Assembly (NCBI GenBank): GCA_002367255.1
Contig: DFBD01000185.1
Coordinates: forward strand, 1-6,043
DNA from: Rhodobacterales bacterium UBA3089
GTDB lineage: Bacteria; Pseudomonadota; Alphaproteobacteria; Rhodobacterales; Rhodobacteraceae
DNA: 6,043 bases
Direction: 5' to 3'
Below are positions 5,960-6,043 of the stretch, piece by piece (the stretch's first letter is position 1; each line of letters starts with the position of its first letter). The notes under the pieces were generated by a model. The model was not told the origin of the DNA. It searched no databases and was given only the letters and a program-made list of their open reading frames with translations. The translations under genes and the position numbers were made by a program.

Positions 5960-5965
5960 ATTATC
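5960..5965 (-). promoter_or_regulatory. Candidate -10 element of rpsD
   Basis: On the minus strand this reads GATAAT, five of six matches to TATAAT. A start near 5953 would give a leader of about 40 bases containing both alternative hairpins but not the outermost CACCUUUC copy. The bases 17 upstream (AGGGGA) do not resemble a -35, so the assignment is weak. The remaining DNA to the right edge (5966-6043) shows only a 4-bp stem around 5985-5996 and no gene I can support. Confidence 0.3.
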
Positions 5966-6043
5966 GAGAAAGGTGACAGGCGTCCCCTTGCGAGGGCCAC
6001 AAACACCAATTGACCTGCACCTCGCGGCACCGGATGGCGGGGT

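Noticed and set aside
5985..5996. CCCT-TGCG-AGGG stem in the far rpsD upstream region
   Set aside because: A four-base stem with no T run or matching partner; likely chance.
5443..6013. Plus-strand frames opposite rpsD, including one of 177 codons
   Set aside because: They are antisense to an unambiguous ribosomal protein gene and carry no recognisable protein features.
5914..6043. Open frame running in from the right edge on the minus strand towards rpsD
   Set aside because: The stretch is too short to judge, shows no recognisable protein sequence, and would run through the rpsD ribosome binding site and leader hairpins into rpsD; treated as upstream non-coding DNA.

Overview
The window is chromosomal DNA from an alphaproteobacterium, most likely a marine Rhodobacterales (Roseobacter-type) organism. 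The best evidence is the complete ribosomal protein S4 at the right end, whose sequence reads like Rhodobacteraceae S4. The moderate GC content, the FNR-type site and the DecR/CyuR-like Lrp regulator fit this. I see no insertion sequence, phage gene, CRISPR array, tRNA or rRNA; this looks like ordinary core or near-core chromosome.

Layout, left to right. (1) 1-289, minus: 5' part of a CENP-V/GFA-domain zinc protein that runs off the left edge. (2) 339-1568, minus: an MFS transporter 49 bp upstream of the GFA gene, possibly in the same transcript. (3) 1569-1691: a divergent control region with a nearly perfect FNR/CRP-family box and a second dyad close to the next gene. (4) 1692-2753, plus: a YeeE/YedE (TsuA-like) sulfur-compound transporter, followed after 16 bp by (5) 2770-3306, plus: a small exported protein of unknown function with two cysteines. 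(6) 3307-4680, minus: a class V PLP enzyme of the cysteine-desulfurase-like type, whose stop codon directly abuts that of the preceding gene. (7) 4681-4774: a second divergent control region, AT-rich and with palindromes. (8) 4775-5239, plus: an Lrp/AsnC regulator closely resembling E. coli DecR/CyuR (YbaO). (9) 5240-5268: an intrinsic terminator serving the next gene. (10) 5293-5913, minus: rpsD with a GTG start and a leader of alternating complementary repeats that can hide its ribosome binding site. (11) 5948-6043: rpsD upstream DNA with no gene that I can support.

Working together (inference): the middle of the window has a sulfur theme. YeeE probably imports thiosulfate or a related reduced sulfur compound. 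The PLP enzyme has the lysine and cysteine signature of enzymes that take sulfur from cysteine, or a related class V activity. The divergent Lrp regulator resembles a known cysteine-responsive regulator. The simplest model is cysteine-sensed control of the PLP enzyme, next to an oxygen- or redox-controlled sulfur importer. GFA, MFS and rpsD are probably neighbours without a direct role in this.
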